NCBI RefSeq assembly: GCF_900547735.1
Contig: NZ_URHZ01000015.1
Location: 19,188-83,187, forward strand
DNA from: an uncultured Clostridium sp.
GTDB taxonomy: Bacteria; Bacillota; Clostridia; Lachnospirales; Lachnospiraceae
Direction of reading: 5' to 3'
Length of the DNA: 64,000 nt
Below are positions 7,451 through 16,276 of this stretch, one piece after another. Below the pieces are notes generated by a model. The model saw only the letters and a list, made by a program, of their open reading frames with translations. It searched no databases and was not told where the DNA came from. A program made the position numbers and the translations under genes. Position 1 is the first letter of the stretch. Each line of letters starts with the position of its first letter.

Positions 7451-9496
7451 ATGAGAGAAAATACAAAAATAAAAGGCCAACTGCGGTTTTACCTGCAATG
7501 GCCATTGATATTGTCGGTCTTTTTGATGGCAGCGAATCTGGTTGTGGGAGCGATAAGCCCCAAGGCCGGTATTGCCATGTCCGGATTTACGTTACTTTAT
7601 GTTGTGGTTGCCCTATGGCTGTTCCTGTACAGGAGAAAGAGGCTCATGGGCGGGCTGGTGGAATTCTCGGCAGAATATGCCGGGGTCCAGAAACAGTTAC
7701 TTTCCGAGATGGCTATGCCATATGCAGTAGCCGATGCGGAGGGCCATCTGATTTGGATGAATAAGGCTTTTGCCGAAGTTGTGCAGGAGGATAAGGGCTG
7801 CAGGAAGAATCTGGCGGCGCTGTTCCCTGAGATTACAAAGGAAATGCTGGATGAGATAGAAGGAAATTCCTGTATTCATTCTTCATTTGACGGAAAGTTT
7901 TACCGTGTTGATATCAGACAGATTTACATGGATGAAAACGAAGGTCTGAGACTCAACCAGACGCAGGAAATCCCGGAGGAGCTGCTGCTTGCGGTTTACC
8001 TGTTTGATGAGACGGAAGTGCTCTCTTATAAGAGGGAGATTGATAACCAGAAGCTCGTGGCAGGACTGATTTATCTGGACAACTACGAGGAGGCGCTGGA
8101 AAGTGTGGAGGAAGTAAGACGTTCCCTGCTGTCCGCGCTGATCGATCGCAAGATCAATAAATACATCTCGAATATGGACGGTATTGTCAAGAAGCTGGAG
8201 AAGGATAAATATCTGTTTGTTATCAAACAGCAGTATACGGAAGAGATCCAGGAGAACCGTTTTAATCTTCTGGAAGATGTCAAAACGGTAAACATCGGTA
8301 ACGAGATGGCTGTTACGCTCAGTATCGGTATGGGTATGAACGGAAGCAGCTATATTACAAACTATGAGTATGCCAGAACTGCCATCGATATGGCTCTGGG
8401 GCGCGGCGGCGATCAGGCCGTAGTCAAGGATGGGGCCAGAATCCGCTATTACGGCGGCAAATCCCAGCAGCTTGAGAAGACGACCCGCGTGAAGGCGCGT
8501 GTTAAAGCCCATGCAATGCGTGAACTCATGGATACAAAAGACAAATTATTAATTATGGGGCACCATATCGGCGATATTGATTCATTCGGCGCAGCCATCG
8601 GTATCTACAGGATTGCCACCTCTTTTAACAAGAAGGCAAGGATTGTGGTCAACAGCGTCAATTCCTCCGTTAAACCGATGATGGCGAGATTTCAGAATAA
8701 TCCCGATTACCCCGACGATCTGCTGATGACAGGGGAAGAGGCTTCGGACTGGGCGGATGCCAATACGATGCTGGTTGTTGTCGACGTCAACAGGCCGAGC
8801 ATTGCGGAAGCGCCAGAACTGCTGAAACAGATTAAGACGATTGTAGTGCTGGATCACCACAGACAGAGCAGCGAGATTATCGACAATGCGGTGCTGTCCT
8901 ATGTAGAGCCGTATGCGTCCTCCACCTGTGAGATGGTTGCGGAAGTGCTCCAGTATATTGGCGATGGCATTAAGATCAAACCGGCCGAGGCGGACGCTAT
9001 GTATGCCGGAATTGTAATCGATACAAATAATTTCATGAACCAGGCCGGGGTCAGAACCTTTGAGGCGGCAGCGTTCCTGCGCAGGAACGGCGCCGATGTG
9101 GTCAGGGTCAGAAAGCTGTTCCGCGATAAGCTGGAGGATTATAAGGCGAGAGCCGAGGCCATCCAGAAAGCGGAGATATTTAAAGACTATTTTGCCATCT
9201 CAGAATGCCCGGCCGAAGGCATTGAGAGCCCGACGGTAGTCGGTGCCCAGGCGGCCAATGAGATGCTCGATATCGTAGGGATTAAAGCTTCCTTTGTCCT
9301 TACGGAACTGGGAGATACCATCTATTTCAGCGCGCGTTCCATCGACGAGATCAATGTCCAGATCATGATGGAAAAACTGGGGGGCGGCGGTCACAGAACC
9401 ATAGCAGGCGCCCAGTTGAAAGACGCGACGATAGAGGAAGCAAAGGACAAATTAAAAGAGATTATCACAGTAATGCTCGAGAAAGGGGATATATAG
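7451..9496 (+). CDS. gdpP: Cyclic-di-AMP phosphodiesterase GdpP (YybT-type, DHH family)
   Basis: GdpP hydrolyses cyclic di-AMP at the membrane. The 681-residue protein has two membrane helices (about 15-37 and 40-60), a PAS-like region (about 75-170), a degenerate GGDEF domain (about 180-300) and a DHH/DHHA1 phosphodiesterase. In the DHH part MGHHIGDIDSFGAA (about residue 368), VVVDVNRP and VLDHHRQ carry the metal ligands. GGGGHRTIAGAQ near residue 643 is the DHHA1 motif. The ATG at 7451 is preferred; an in-frame GTG at 7427 would add eight residues. The gene is 2 bp from rplI, in the usual Firmicute order gdpP-rplI-dnaB. Confidence 0.93.
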   Translation: MRENTKIKGQLRFYLQWPLILSVFLMAANLVVGAISPKAGIAMSGFTLLYVVVALWLFLYRRKRLMGGLVEFSAEYAGVQKQLLSEMAMPYAVADAEGHLIWMNKAFAEVVQEDKGCRKNLAALFPEITKEMLDEIEGNSCIHSSFDGKFYRVDIRQIYMDENEGLRLNQTQEIPEELLLAVYLFDETEVLSYKREIDNQKLVAGLIYLDNYEEALESVEEVRRSLLSALIDRKINKYISNMDGIVKKLEKDKYLFVIKQQYTEEIQENRFNLLEDVKTVNIGNEMAVTLSIGMGMNGSSYITNYEYARTAIDMALGRGGDQAVVKDGARIRYYGGKSQQLEKTTRVKARVKAHAMRELMDTKDKLLIMGHHIGDIDSFGAAIGIYRIATSFNKKARIVVNSVNSSVKPMMARFQNNPDYPDDLLMTGEEASDWADANTMLVVVDVNRPSIAEAPELLKQIKTIVVLDHHRQSSEIIDNAVLSYVEPYASSTCEMVAEVLQYIGDGIKIKPAEADAMYAGIVIDTNNFMNQAGVRTFEAAAFLRRNGADVVRVRKLFRDKLEDYKARAEAIQKAEIFKDYFAISECPAEGIESPTVVGAQAANEMLDIVGIKASFVLTELGDTIYFSARSIDEINVQIMMEKLGGGGHRTIAGAQLKDATIEEAKDKLKEIITVMLEKGDI

Positions 9497-9498
9497 AA

Positions 9499-9945
9499 AT
9501 GGAAGTTGTATTATTGGAAGACGTAAAAGCATTAGGGAAAAAGGGACAGATCGTAAAGGTGAACGACGGCTATGCCAGAAACTTTATCCTGCCTAAAAAA
9601 CTGGGAATTGAAGCAACTTCAAAGAACCTTAACGACTTAAAACTGCAGAAGGCCAACGCCGACAAGATTGCTGCGGAGCAGCTACAGGCGGCCAAGGATC
9701 TGGCGGCAGAGATTGGAAGTAAATCAATTACACTTTCCATCAAGGCAGGGGAAGGCGGAAAAGCATTCGGTTCCGTTTCATCCAAGGAGATCGCAAAGGC
9801 AATCCAGGACCAGCTCGGAATGGAAATTGATAAAAAGAAACTGGTTCTTCCGGAACCGCTTAAAACATTTGGAACCCACGAAGTGCCTGTTAAACTTCAC
9901 AAAGATGTAACCGGAAAACTGGCTGTTAAGGTAGTGGAAAGCTAA
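9499..9945 (+). CDS. rplI: 50S ribosomal protein L9
   Basis: The 148-residue protein starts with the L9 signature: VVLLEDVKALGKKGQIVKV, then NDGYARNFILPKKLGIEAT. A long central helix follows (residues about 40-75), then the C-terminal domain with KAGEGGKAFGSVSSKEIAKA. Length and motifs are standard. L9 binds 23S rRNA at the base of the L1 stalk. The gene lies 2 bp after gdpP and 35 bp before dnaB. Confidence 0.98.
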   Translation: MEVVLLEDVKALGKKGQIVKVNDGYARNFILPKKLGIEATSKNLNDLKLQKANADKIAAEQLQAAKDLAAEIGSKSITLSIKAGEGGKAFGSVSSKEIAKAIQDQLGMEIDKKKLVLPEPLKTFGTHEVPVKLHKDVTGKLAVKVVES

Positions 9946-9980
9946 GAATACCGCTCACAGAGGAAATCGGAGGTTTACAG

Positions 9981-11312
9981 ATGGATGAAGCGCTGATAAA
10001 AAGGGTACTCCCCCACAGCGTAGAAGCGGAACAGTCGGTCATCGGCTCAATGCTGATGGACAGAGAGGCAATTATTTCGGCGTCTGAGATTGTGACAGGC
10101 GCCGATTTTTACCAGCATCAGTATGGCGTGATGTTTGAGTCCATGGTGGAATTGTTCAACGAGGGCAAGCCGGTCGATCTGGTAACGCTGCAGAACCGCC
10201 TGAAGGAGAAGGATGTGCCGCCGGAAGTAAGCAGCCTGGAATTTGTCCGGGATATTGTCACGACCGTGCCGACGTCCGCCAATGTTAAAACATATGCCAA
10301 TATCGTGAGAGAGAAAGCTGTCTTAAGGCGGCTTATCAAGGTGAATGAGGAGATAGAAGGTCTCTGCTACGCCGGGAAGGACAAGCTGGAATACATCCTG
10401 GCCCATACGGAGAAATCGGTCTTTGATCTGCTTCAGAGCAGGGGTTCTGGAGATTTCGTGCCGATCCGGCAGGTGGCCCTGAATGTACTGGAAAAGATTG
10501 AGACGGCATCCAAAAACCAGGGAACCGTTACCGGTGTGCCGACCGGATTTATTGATCTGGATTACCGGACATCCGGTTTCCAGCCATCGGATTTTATCCT
10601 GATCGCGGCCCGTCCGTCCATGGGTAAAACGGCGTTTGTACTGAATGTCGTGGATCATGTGGCCGTCAAAAAAGGTCTGCCCTGCATGGTATTCAGCCTG
10701 GAGATGTCCAAGGAACAGCTTGTAAACCGTATGCTCTCAATGGAATCCAACGTGGATTCCCAGAAGCTGCGTACCGGTACGCTGACCGATTCGGACTGGG
10801 ATGCCGTGGTGGAAGGAATCGGAGTCATTGGAAATTCCAAACTGATTATTGACGACACGCCGGGTATTTCTATTATGGAACTGCGGTCGAAGTGCCGTAA
10901 GATGAAGCTGGAATACGGGCTCAGCGTCGTTATTATCGACTACCTTCAGTTGATGTCGGGTAACGGCAAGGGCGGAGATAACAGGCAGCAGGAGATTTCG
11001 GAGATTTCCCGATCCCTGAAAGCGCTCGCCAGGGAGATGAATGCCCCGGTTATCGCACTGTCCCAGTTGTCACGTGCCTGTGAGACGAGACCCGACCACA
11101 GACCGATGCTTTCCGACCTTCGAGAGTCGGGAGCCATCGAGCAGGATGCCGACGTCGTTATGTTCCTGTACCGTGACGATTATTATAATAAAGACACGGA
11201 TATGCCCAACATTGCGGAAGTAATTATTGCGAAACAGCGAAACGGCCCAATCGGCACCATTCAGTTGATGTGGAGGCCTGAGCTGACGAAGTTTGCCAAT
11301 CTCGCGAAGTAA
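9981..11312 (+). CDS. dnaB: Replicative DNA helicase DnaB
   Basis: DnaB unwinds the chromosome at the replication fork as a hexamer. The 443-residue protein has the N-terminal domain (LPHSVEAEQSVIGSML near residue 10) and the RecA-like motor. The motor has Walker A ARPSMGKTAF near 210, SLEMSKEQL, Walker B VVIIDYLQLM, then ALSQLSRACE and SDLRESGAIEQDADVV. The start ATG is preceded by AATCGGAGG. It ends the gdpP operon; a strong hairpin follows the stop. Confidence 0.98.
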   Translation: MDEALIKRVLPHSVEAEQSVIGSMLMDREAIISASEIVTGADFYQHQYGVMFESMVELFNEGKPVDLVTLQNRLKEKDVPPEVSSLEFVRDIVTTVPTSANVKTYANIVREKAVLRRLIKVNEEIEGLCYAGKDKLEYILAHTEKSVFDLLQSRGSGDFVPIRQVALNVLEKIETASKNQGTVTGVPTGFIDLDYRTSGFQPSDFILIAARPSMGKTAFVLNVVDHVAVKKGLPCMVFSLEMSKEQLVNRMLSMESNVDSQKLRTGTLTDSDWDAVVEGIGVIGNSKLIIDDTPGISIMELRSKCRKMKLEYGLSVVIIDYLQLMSGNGKGGDNRQQEISEISRSLKALAREMNAPVIALSQLSRACETRPDHRPMLSDLRESGAIEQDADVVMFLYRDDYYNKDTDMPNIAEVIIAKQRNGPIGTIQLMWRPELTKFANLAK

Positions 11313-11375
11313 GTTAAGAGAGACGTGTAAGAGAAGCATGTAAGAGAGCCATATAAAGAAGTTCACTATATATTA

Positions 11376-11425
11376 AAAACGGACTGCGCCTGTTCATCCC
11401 CTATGGGAAGAAGCGCAGTCCGTTT
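11376..11425. terminator. Bidirectional terminator after dnaB
   Basis: AAAACGGACTGCGC pairs with GCGCAGTCCGTTT across a loop of about 23 bases, between the convergent dnaB and DUF6506 genes. Confidence 0.8.
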
Positions 11426-11440
11426 GTTCTATCCGCAGTC

Positions 11441-11740
11441 TTATTTTGAAAAGAATGCATCGAATAAGCTGTCCTGTTCCGGGTTATGGACCACATAACC
11501 GACCGCTATCTTGTTGTCCGTCAGTTCGATCAGTTTCTGCGCCTTTTCCGGGCCGAATGCGCCGCAGAGTTCCACCGCTCCAAAGCCCTCCGCTGCGAGT
11601 TCCTTCATTTTTGTGCAGGCCTCGTCGAAGCTGCGGACCGTGTAAATATAGCTTGTCATGCTGCCCTTTTCAAAACACGCCTGGTGTTCCTCCGGGTTAT
11701 AGGCATCGCTCATCAGGATAAAAGCAAATTTCTTCTTCAT
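11441..11740 (-). CDS. Small conserved protein, DUF6506-like
   Basis: The 99-residue cytosolic protein (KFAFILMSDAYNPEEHQA at the start, FGAVELCGAFGPEKAQKLIE later) resembles small proteins classed as DUF6506. I recognise the pattern but no biochemical role. The sequence alternates strand and helix like a small alpha/beta fold. The start follows GGAGACAG. It lies 24 bp after the PPC-domain gene and is likely cotranscribed with it. Confidence 0.65.
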   Translation of the reverse strand: MKKKFAFILMSDAYNPEEHQACFEKGSMTSYIYTVRSFDEACTKMKELAAEGFGAVELCGAFGPEKAQKLIELTDNKIAVGYVVHNPEQDSLFDAFFSK

Positions 11741-11764
11741 GTTCTGTCTCCTTTTCTCTATTTT

Positions 11765-12184
11765 TTAAAACTTGAATAAGTTTAAACCGATTTCTTCGTC
11801 AAAAGCCCTGTCCACGCTTCCGTCTATCACGGTAATTACCATCTCGCAGGTCGCGCTTACGACCGCTCTGTTTAAATGGCCTCCGAAGACCTCTCCTTTA
11901 TCATTTCCCGCGCTCATATGGAGGTGGGAATAAAATCCGCTGTTCATGGTATTTATCGTCCCGTTCAGGGATGCGATCTCATAATCACCCTTAAAATCAT
12001 TGGAATAATATTTTTTCTCCCCGGTCTTAAACACTCCCGTTGTAAAATCATTGATCGCGCCCAGGGCGGTGACACCGGCCAGTCTTATGTTCTCTTTTAA
12101 GGCTATTTCTCTTACTTGCTCGAGGATTTCTTCCCCTTTGTCAATCCTTGCTATGATTGTGTTCTGAAATCTGCGGTAGTCCAT
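11765..12184 (-). CDS. PPC (DUF296) domain protein, possible DNA-binding protein
   Basis: The 139-residue protein is a single PPC/DUF296 domain, the fold found in plant AT-hook proteins and in free-standing bacterial proteins often annotated as DNA-binding. Segments supporting this are ILEQVREIALKENIRLAGVT, the ALGAINDFTTGVF strand, SHLHMSAGNDKGEVFGGHL with the conserved histidines and GGH, and VVSATCEMVITVIDGSVDR. A role in DNA binding is not shown by the sequence; a trimeric metal or ligand-binding protein is equally possible. It forms a two-gene unit with the DUF6506-like gene. Confidence 0.8.
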   Translation of the reverse strand: MDYRRFQNTIIARIDKGEEILEQVREIALKENIRLAGVTALGAINDFTTGVFKTGEKKYYSNDFKGDYEIASLNGTINTMNSGFYSHLHMSAGNDKGEVFGGHLNRAVVSATCEMVITVIDGSVDRAFDEEIGLNLFKF

Positions 12185-12474
12185 ATGAGCTTCCTCCCTT
12201 TCACTATTATCTCCGCTTATTGTAGCAAATCATTCCGTCATGATCCAGCCCTGTTTTACACATTGTCCGCACCGGATTTTACCGCTGGTTCCGGAATCGC
12301 CGGAAACGGCTTTTTTTGTCTGCATTTTATACATAGATTTCTGCGCTTCACGCGCCATTTTGGGCAGTTTGTACAAGGTCCGTTGACGATGATGTTAAGG
12401 AACTGTAAAATTAGCTCATAATTATTAAATAATTATAAAAAGTCAGTGAACATTTAAGAAAGAGGGTACGGGAT

Positions 12475-13545
12475 ATGAGGAAAAAAATGAAATCAGTGAT
12501 TGCATGTATTACTTGTCTGGCAATGGCGGCGTCGCTTGCGGGCTGCTCGGGCAGCACGGGGACATCAGATGCGGGAAGTTCCGCCGCGCCGGTGCCGACA
12601 GTGGCCACGCAGGGGGCTGAAGGGGACAGCGGCCAGGCATCTACTGTGGACATTGACAGGGCAAAAGAATTTGTTACTATCGCGACCGGTCCTACCAGCG
12701 GTATTTACTATCCGATTGGAGGAGCATTTGCAACCGTTCTGGGCAACGCGGGATATAAGACATCGGCACAGGCAACGGGCGCTTCCGTTGAGAACATCAA
12801 CCTGATTTCCGCCGGGGAGGCCGAACTGGCTATTGCGATGCAGGATTCCGTTATGCAGGCCTATGAAGGTTTTGGAGCTTTTGATACGCCCAATTCCGAC
12901 CTCCGCGCAGTAATGCGTCTCTGGCCGAACTATGTTCAGCTTGTAACAACGGAAGGAACCGGGATTAAGAGTGTGGAAGATCTGAAGGGCAAACGTGTCG
13001 GCGTGGGTGCACCGAACTCCGGTGTGGAGCTGAATGCACGCATGATTTATGAGGCATATGGGATGACTTATGAAGACAGTGACGTGGACTATTTATCATA
13101 CGGCGAGGCCATTGACCAGATGAAAAACGGCCAGTGTGACGCTGCATTCGTAACCTCGGGACTTCCGAACTCCACAGTCAGCGAGCTGGCATTCAGCTAC
13201 GACATGGTAATCGTGCCGATCGACGGGGCGGGCAGAGACCATCTGGTTGAGAAGTATCCGTTCTTTGCGGCAAGCATCATTCCGGCCGATACCTATAACA
13301 ATGAGGAAGATGTTGAGAGTGTATTTGTTTATAATATCATGATCGTCAACAAAGACCTTTCGGATGACATGGTATATGACATGATGAACTGCATTTTTGA
13401 TGATATCGGAAGTATCAAAGCTTCCCACAACACGGCGGATAAGAACATCGACATAAGCTTCGGCGTCGATGACGTCAAGATCCCACTCCACGACGGCGCT
13501 GCAAAATGGTGGCAGGATCACGGATATGAAACGCCGCAGAACTAA
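12475..13545 (+). CDS. TAXI-family TRAP transporter solute-binding lipoprotein
   Basis: This is the outside ligand-binding subunit of a TAXI-type TRAP transporter. It has a lipoprotein signal peptide with the lipobox LAGC (Cys24) and a Ser/Thr/Gly-rich linker. The binding domain opens with the family segment FVTIATGPTSGIYYPIGGAF. Later it carries SVEDLKGKRVGVGAPNSGVE and QCDAAFVTSGLPNSTVSEL. Length (356) is normal for the family. It overlaps the DUF1850 gene by 20 bp and precedes the permease, so the three form one transport unit. The ligand cannot be told from sequence; glutamate or other carboxylates are known for some TAXI systems. Confidence 0.92.
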   Translation: MRKKMKSVIACITCLAMAASLAGCSGSTGTSDAGSSAAPVPTVATQGAEGDSGQASTVDIDRAKEFVTIATGPTSGIYYPIGGAFATVLGNAGYKTSAQATGASVENINLISAGEAELAIAMQDSVMQAYEGFGAFDTPNSDLRAVMRLWPNYVQLVTTEGTGIKSVEDLKGKRVGVGAPNSGVELNARMIYEAYGMTYEDSDVDYLSYGEAIDQMKNGQCDAAFVTSGLPNSTVSELAFSYDMVIVPIDGAGRDHLVEKYPFFAASIIPADTYNNEEDVESVFVYNIMIVNKDLSDDMVYDMMNCIFDDIGSIKASHNTADKNIDISFGVDDVKIPLHDGAAKWWQDHGYETPQN

Positions 13546-13999
13546 ATTTACCCTCCTGCTGATCGCATCAGCTCTGGTCATTCTCTCTGCCGCCGCCTTC
13601 GGACTGCGGCAGAGGGAGTACCTGGTCATCAGGAACCAGGAGACGGGAGAGACTTACGTGAGAGTGCCGGTGGAGACCGGAGACAAACTGAACTTCGGCT
13701 GGGAGCATTCTTTTGAGCATATCCCATGGAATGAATATTATGAGGTAGAAAAAGACGGGAGTTTTCTTTTAAACACAATTTCGGTGGCGGGTTTCGGCGC
13801 CGGAATTCCGGCGGAAATGGACTGCACCTACCGGTATGAAGACGGACTGATTTATATGGACGATATAGGGAGTGAATTTCCCCAGTTTAACTGGATTAAT
13901 TCACAGACGGCATTAAAAGAGATAGGACTAAACGGCCGGCTTCTGATCAGGGGCGAGGATATGCCTCACCATGAGAAGATGGTGCTCTGTATCGAATAG
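13526..13999 (+). CDS. DUF1850 protein, accessory of TAXI TRAP transporter
   Basis: The 157-residue product starts at the ATG inside the end of the binding-protein gene (20-bp overlap). It has an N-terminal membrane anchor (LLLIASALVILSAAAFGL) and an outside domain. That domain has the DUF1850 pattern FGWEHSFEHIPWNEYYEV, GFGAGIPAEM and a conserved histidine pair (PHHEKM). DUF1850 genes commonly lie next to TAXI-TRAP permeases; their exact role is unknown. The spacing to the permease gene is 17 bp. Confidence 0.85.
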   Translation: MKRRRTKFTLLLIASALVILSAAAFGLRQREYLVIRNQETGETYVRVPVETGDKLNFGWEHSFEHIPWNEYYEVEKDGSFLLNTISVAGFGAGIPAEMDCTYRYEDGLIYMDDIGSEFPQFNWINSQTALKEIGLNGRLLIRGEDMPHHEKMVLCIE

Positions 14000-14016
14000 G
14001 GAAAGGAGGATATGAA

Positions 14017-16086
14017 ATGAGCGAGGAAGAGAAAAGACAGGATCCTGCTTCTGAGAAGGACGCCGATGCGTTCGGGGATGCGGCATTAGCAAGTCCGGAA
14101 CCGGCAAATGCCGATGGGAAACCGGAGGCTGAACTGACGGATGCAAAAAAGCAGGAACTCCTTGAAAAGTTTGATAAAGAGAGCAAGACGCGCACCTTTG
14201 TATCACCGATGGTTGCGAGGGTATATAAGATTTTTGCGATTGCGGTGACACTGTACCACCTTGTATTTGCATCCGGTTTCTGGATGCCTGAGACGCTGAA
14301 ACACCGTTCTCTCCATGTGTCAATGATTCTGATATTGGCATTTGCCATGTATCCGGCAACAAAAAAAGCCAGCCGCAAGGTGATTGCATGGTACGACTAT
14401 ATCCTGATGGCGCTTTCGGCGGCAGTGCCTCTTTATATGTGGCTTGATTATTTTAATATTATCAACCGGGCGGGCAAGCCGAATTCCATGGACGTCATTA
14501 TTGGAACCCTGCTTACGCTCCTGGTGCTGGAGGCCACAAGACGCGTATGCGGCCTGGCGCTTCCGATTCTCGGCCTTATCTTTATTGCATACAGCCTGAT
14601 GGGCACAAAACAGGGGCTGATTCCAATCGATATTCCGGGAATCTTCCTCCACAGAGGTTACACCTGGCAGAAGCTGATGAGCCATTTCTTCGCCAATACG
14701 GAGGGTATCTACGGCTCCTCGGTCAACGTGGCCTCAACCTACATATTCCTGTTTATTGCATTCGGCGAGATTATGAACAAATGCGGCATGGGCAAATTCT
14801 TCAATGATATTGCAAATGCCCTTGCGGGCGGAAGTAAAGGCGGCCCAGCCAAAGTGGCGGTTGTGGCATCCGGTCTTCTGGGCATGATCAACGGCGCGGC
14901 GGTGGCCGTAGTTGTGACAACCGGTTCGTTTACAATACCGCTTATGAAGAAAACGGGATATGACAATGAGTTTTCGGGCGCCATTGTTGCGACCGGTTCC
15001 GTAGGCGGTCAGTTAATGCCTCCTGTTATGGGCGCCGCGGCATTCATCATGGCGGAAACGCTGGGTATTAAATACAGCACTCTGCTTGTATCAGCAATTA
15101 TTCCGGCCGTCATTTACTATATTGGAATCCTGCTTCAGATCCAGATGCGCGCTGAGAAAATGGGGATGCAGGGGACGCCGAAGGATCAGCTTCCCAAGAT
15201 AGGTGAAGTTATGAAGGAATACGGCCATCTGGCGATTCCGCTGATTTTCCTGGTTTACATGCTGTTCTTCAGCGGCAAGACGGTAATTATGGCTGCATTC
15301 TATACTATTATTTTCACAATCGTTGTCGCAGAGCTGCGTCCGAACACGAGGATGAGCCTGGATGACATTATCGACGCCATGGTGGCAAGCGCCAAGTCGA
15401 CCGTATCGGTTGCCATTGCCTGTGCCTGCGTCGGCATTATCGTAGGCGTGAGCAGTATCACCGGTTTCGCCCTCAACATGGCGAGCACCATCATCCAGAT
15501 TGGCGGCCAGAACCTGATGTTCACCCTGATGTTTACAATGGTAACGTGTATGATTCTCGGCATGGGGCTTCCGAGCATTCCTTCCTATATCATCACATCC
15601 ACGATTGCGGCCCCGGCCCTTGTAACACTGGGAATTCCGCCTATCGCGGCCCATATGTTCTGTTTCTACTTTGCAATGTTTGCAAACCTGACGCCGCCGG
15701 TTGCCCTGGCTGCATTTGCCGCGGCAGGCATAGCGGGAGGCAGTCCGATGAAGACGGGATGGGCGTCGGTGAAGCTGGCCCTGGCCGGATTTATCCTGCC
15801 TTACATGTTTGTGTATAATACGGAACTTCTGCTCCTCGACACACCGATTGCCAGAGGAATCCAGGTAGCCATCACGGCGGCCGTCGGCGTATTCCTGATC
15901 AGTGTGGCGGTGGAAGGTTTCCTGTTCCAGAAGGTAAACGTTGCACTGCGGATCCTCTGTTTTGTCGGTGCCTACCTCCTGATCGACAGCGGACTCATCA
16001 CCGATATTATCGGCATTGCCATCTGCGCGGCGATCGTCATTTTACAGAAGACATTGGCGAAAAAAAATGTTACAATGGTGACGTAG
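14017..16086 (+). CDS. TRAP transporter permease, fused DctQ-DctM (4TM/12TM fusion)
   Basis: This large membrane protein of 689 residues starts with a charged cytosolic tail of about 65 residues, then four helices like DctQ. It continues with a DctM-like core that has conserved segments NKCGMGKFFNDIANALAGGS, KVAVVASGLLGMINGAAVAV, GSVGGQLMPPVMGAAAFIMA and MGLPSIPSYII, then FANLTPPVALAAFAAAGIA. The fusion is the normal form for TAXI-type systems. It follows the DUF1850 gene by 17 bp with AAAGGAGG ahead of the start. A terminator follows, and the LytS-type sensor gene comes next. Confidence 0.93.
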   Translation: MSEEEKRQDPASEKDADAFGDAALASPEPANADGKPEAELTDAKKQELLEKFDKESKTRTFVSPMVARVYKIFAIAVTLYHLVFASGFWMPETLKHRSLHVSMILILAFAMYPATKKASRKVIAWYDYILMALSAAVPLYMWLDYFNIINRAGKPNSMDVIIGTLLTLLVLEATRRVCGLALPILGLIFIAYSLMGTKQGLIPIDIPGIFLHRGYTWQKLMSHFFANTEGIYGSSVNVASTYIFLFIAFGEIMNKCGMGKFFNDIANALAGGSKGGPAKVAVVASGLLGMINGAAVAVVVTTGSFTIPLMKKTGYDNEFSGAIVATGSVGGQLMPPVMGAAAFIMAETLGIKYSTLLVSAIIPAVIYYIGILLQIQMRAEKMGMQGTPKDQLPKIGEVMKEYGHLAIPLIFLVYMLFFSGKTVIMAAFYTIIFTIVVAELRPNTRMSLDDIIDAMVASAKSTVSVAIACACVGIIVGVSSITGFALNMASTIIQIGGQNLMFTLMFTMVTCMILGMGLPSIPSYIITSTIAAPALVTLGIPPIAAHMFCFYFAMFANLTPPVALAAFAAAGIAGGSPMKTGWASVKLALAGFILPYMFVYNTELLLLDTPIARGIQVAITAAVGVFLISVAVEGFLFQKVNVALRILCFVGAYLLIDSGLITDIIGIAICAAIVILQKTLAKKNVTMVT

Positions 16087-16117
16087 CTTTTTTAGAGGTT
16101 ACTAAAACCGGCATGAT

Positions 16118-16160
16118 GGGGTGCTGCGGGACTGCACAGGATTCCGCGGCGCCCCTTTTT
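16118..16160 (+). terminator. Terminator of the TAXI-TRAP operon
   Basis: GGGGTGCTGCGG and CCGCGGCGCCCC form a GC-rich stem with a loop of about 14 bases, followed by TTTTT. Confidence 0.75.
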
Positions 16161-16195
16161 CAATTCATAGGAAATTACGTCCTATGAATTGAAAA
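16157..16195. repeat. Perfect inverted repeat, AT-rich
   Basis: TTTTCAATTCATAGG (16157-16171) and CCTATGAATTGAAAA (16181-16195) are exact 15-bp complements around AAATTACGT. It shares its first four T with the TRAP terminator and lies about 80 bp before the sensor kinase start. It could be a second terminator, an operator or a dispersed repeat; the sequence does not decide. Confidence 0.6.
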
Positions 16196-16276
16196 CGCTC
16201 CGCGAGGATGCACATGCCGCGCAGAGGTAAATAGTTGCAGAAGCGCACTGCGGCGGTGAGGAATTGGGGGATCACT

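Noticed and set aside
7427..7764. Short alternative frames at the start of gdpP
   Set aside because: They are shadows of the gdpP coding sequence with no sites of their own.
12230..12358. Minus-strand 42-codon frame with CGQC, and a CTNC/CIKC pair in the neighbouring frame, looking like a decayed zinc-ribbon protein
   Set aside because: No ribosome binding site, cysteines fall in two frames and the stretch is short; it may be a remnant but cannot be supported.
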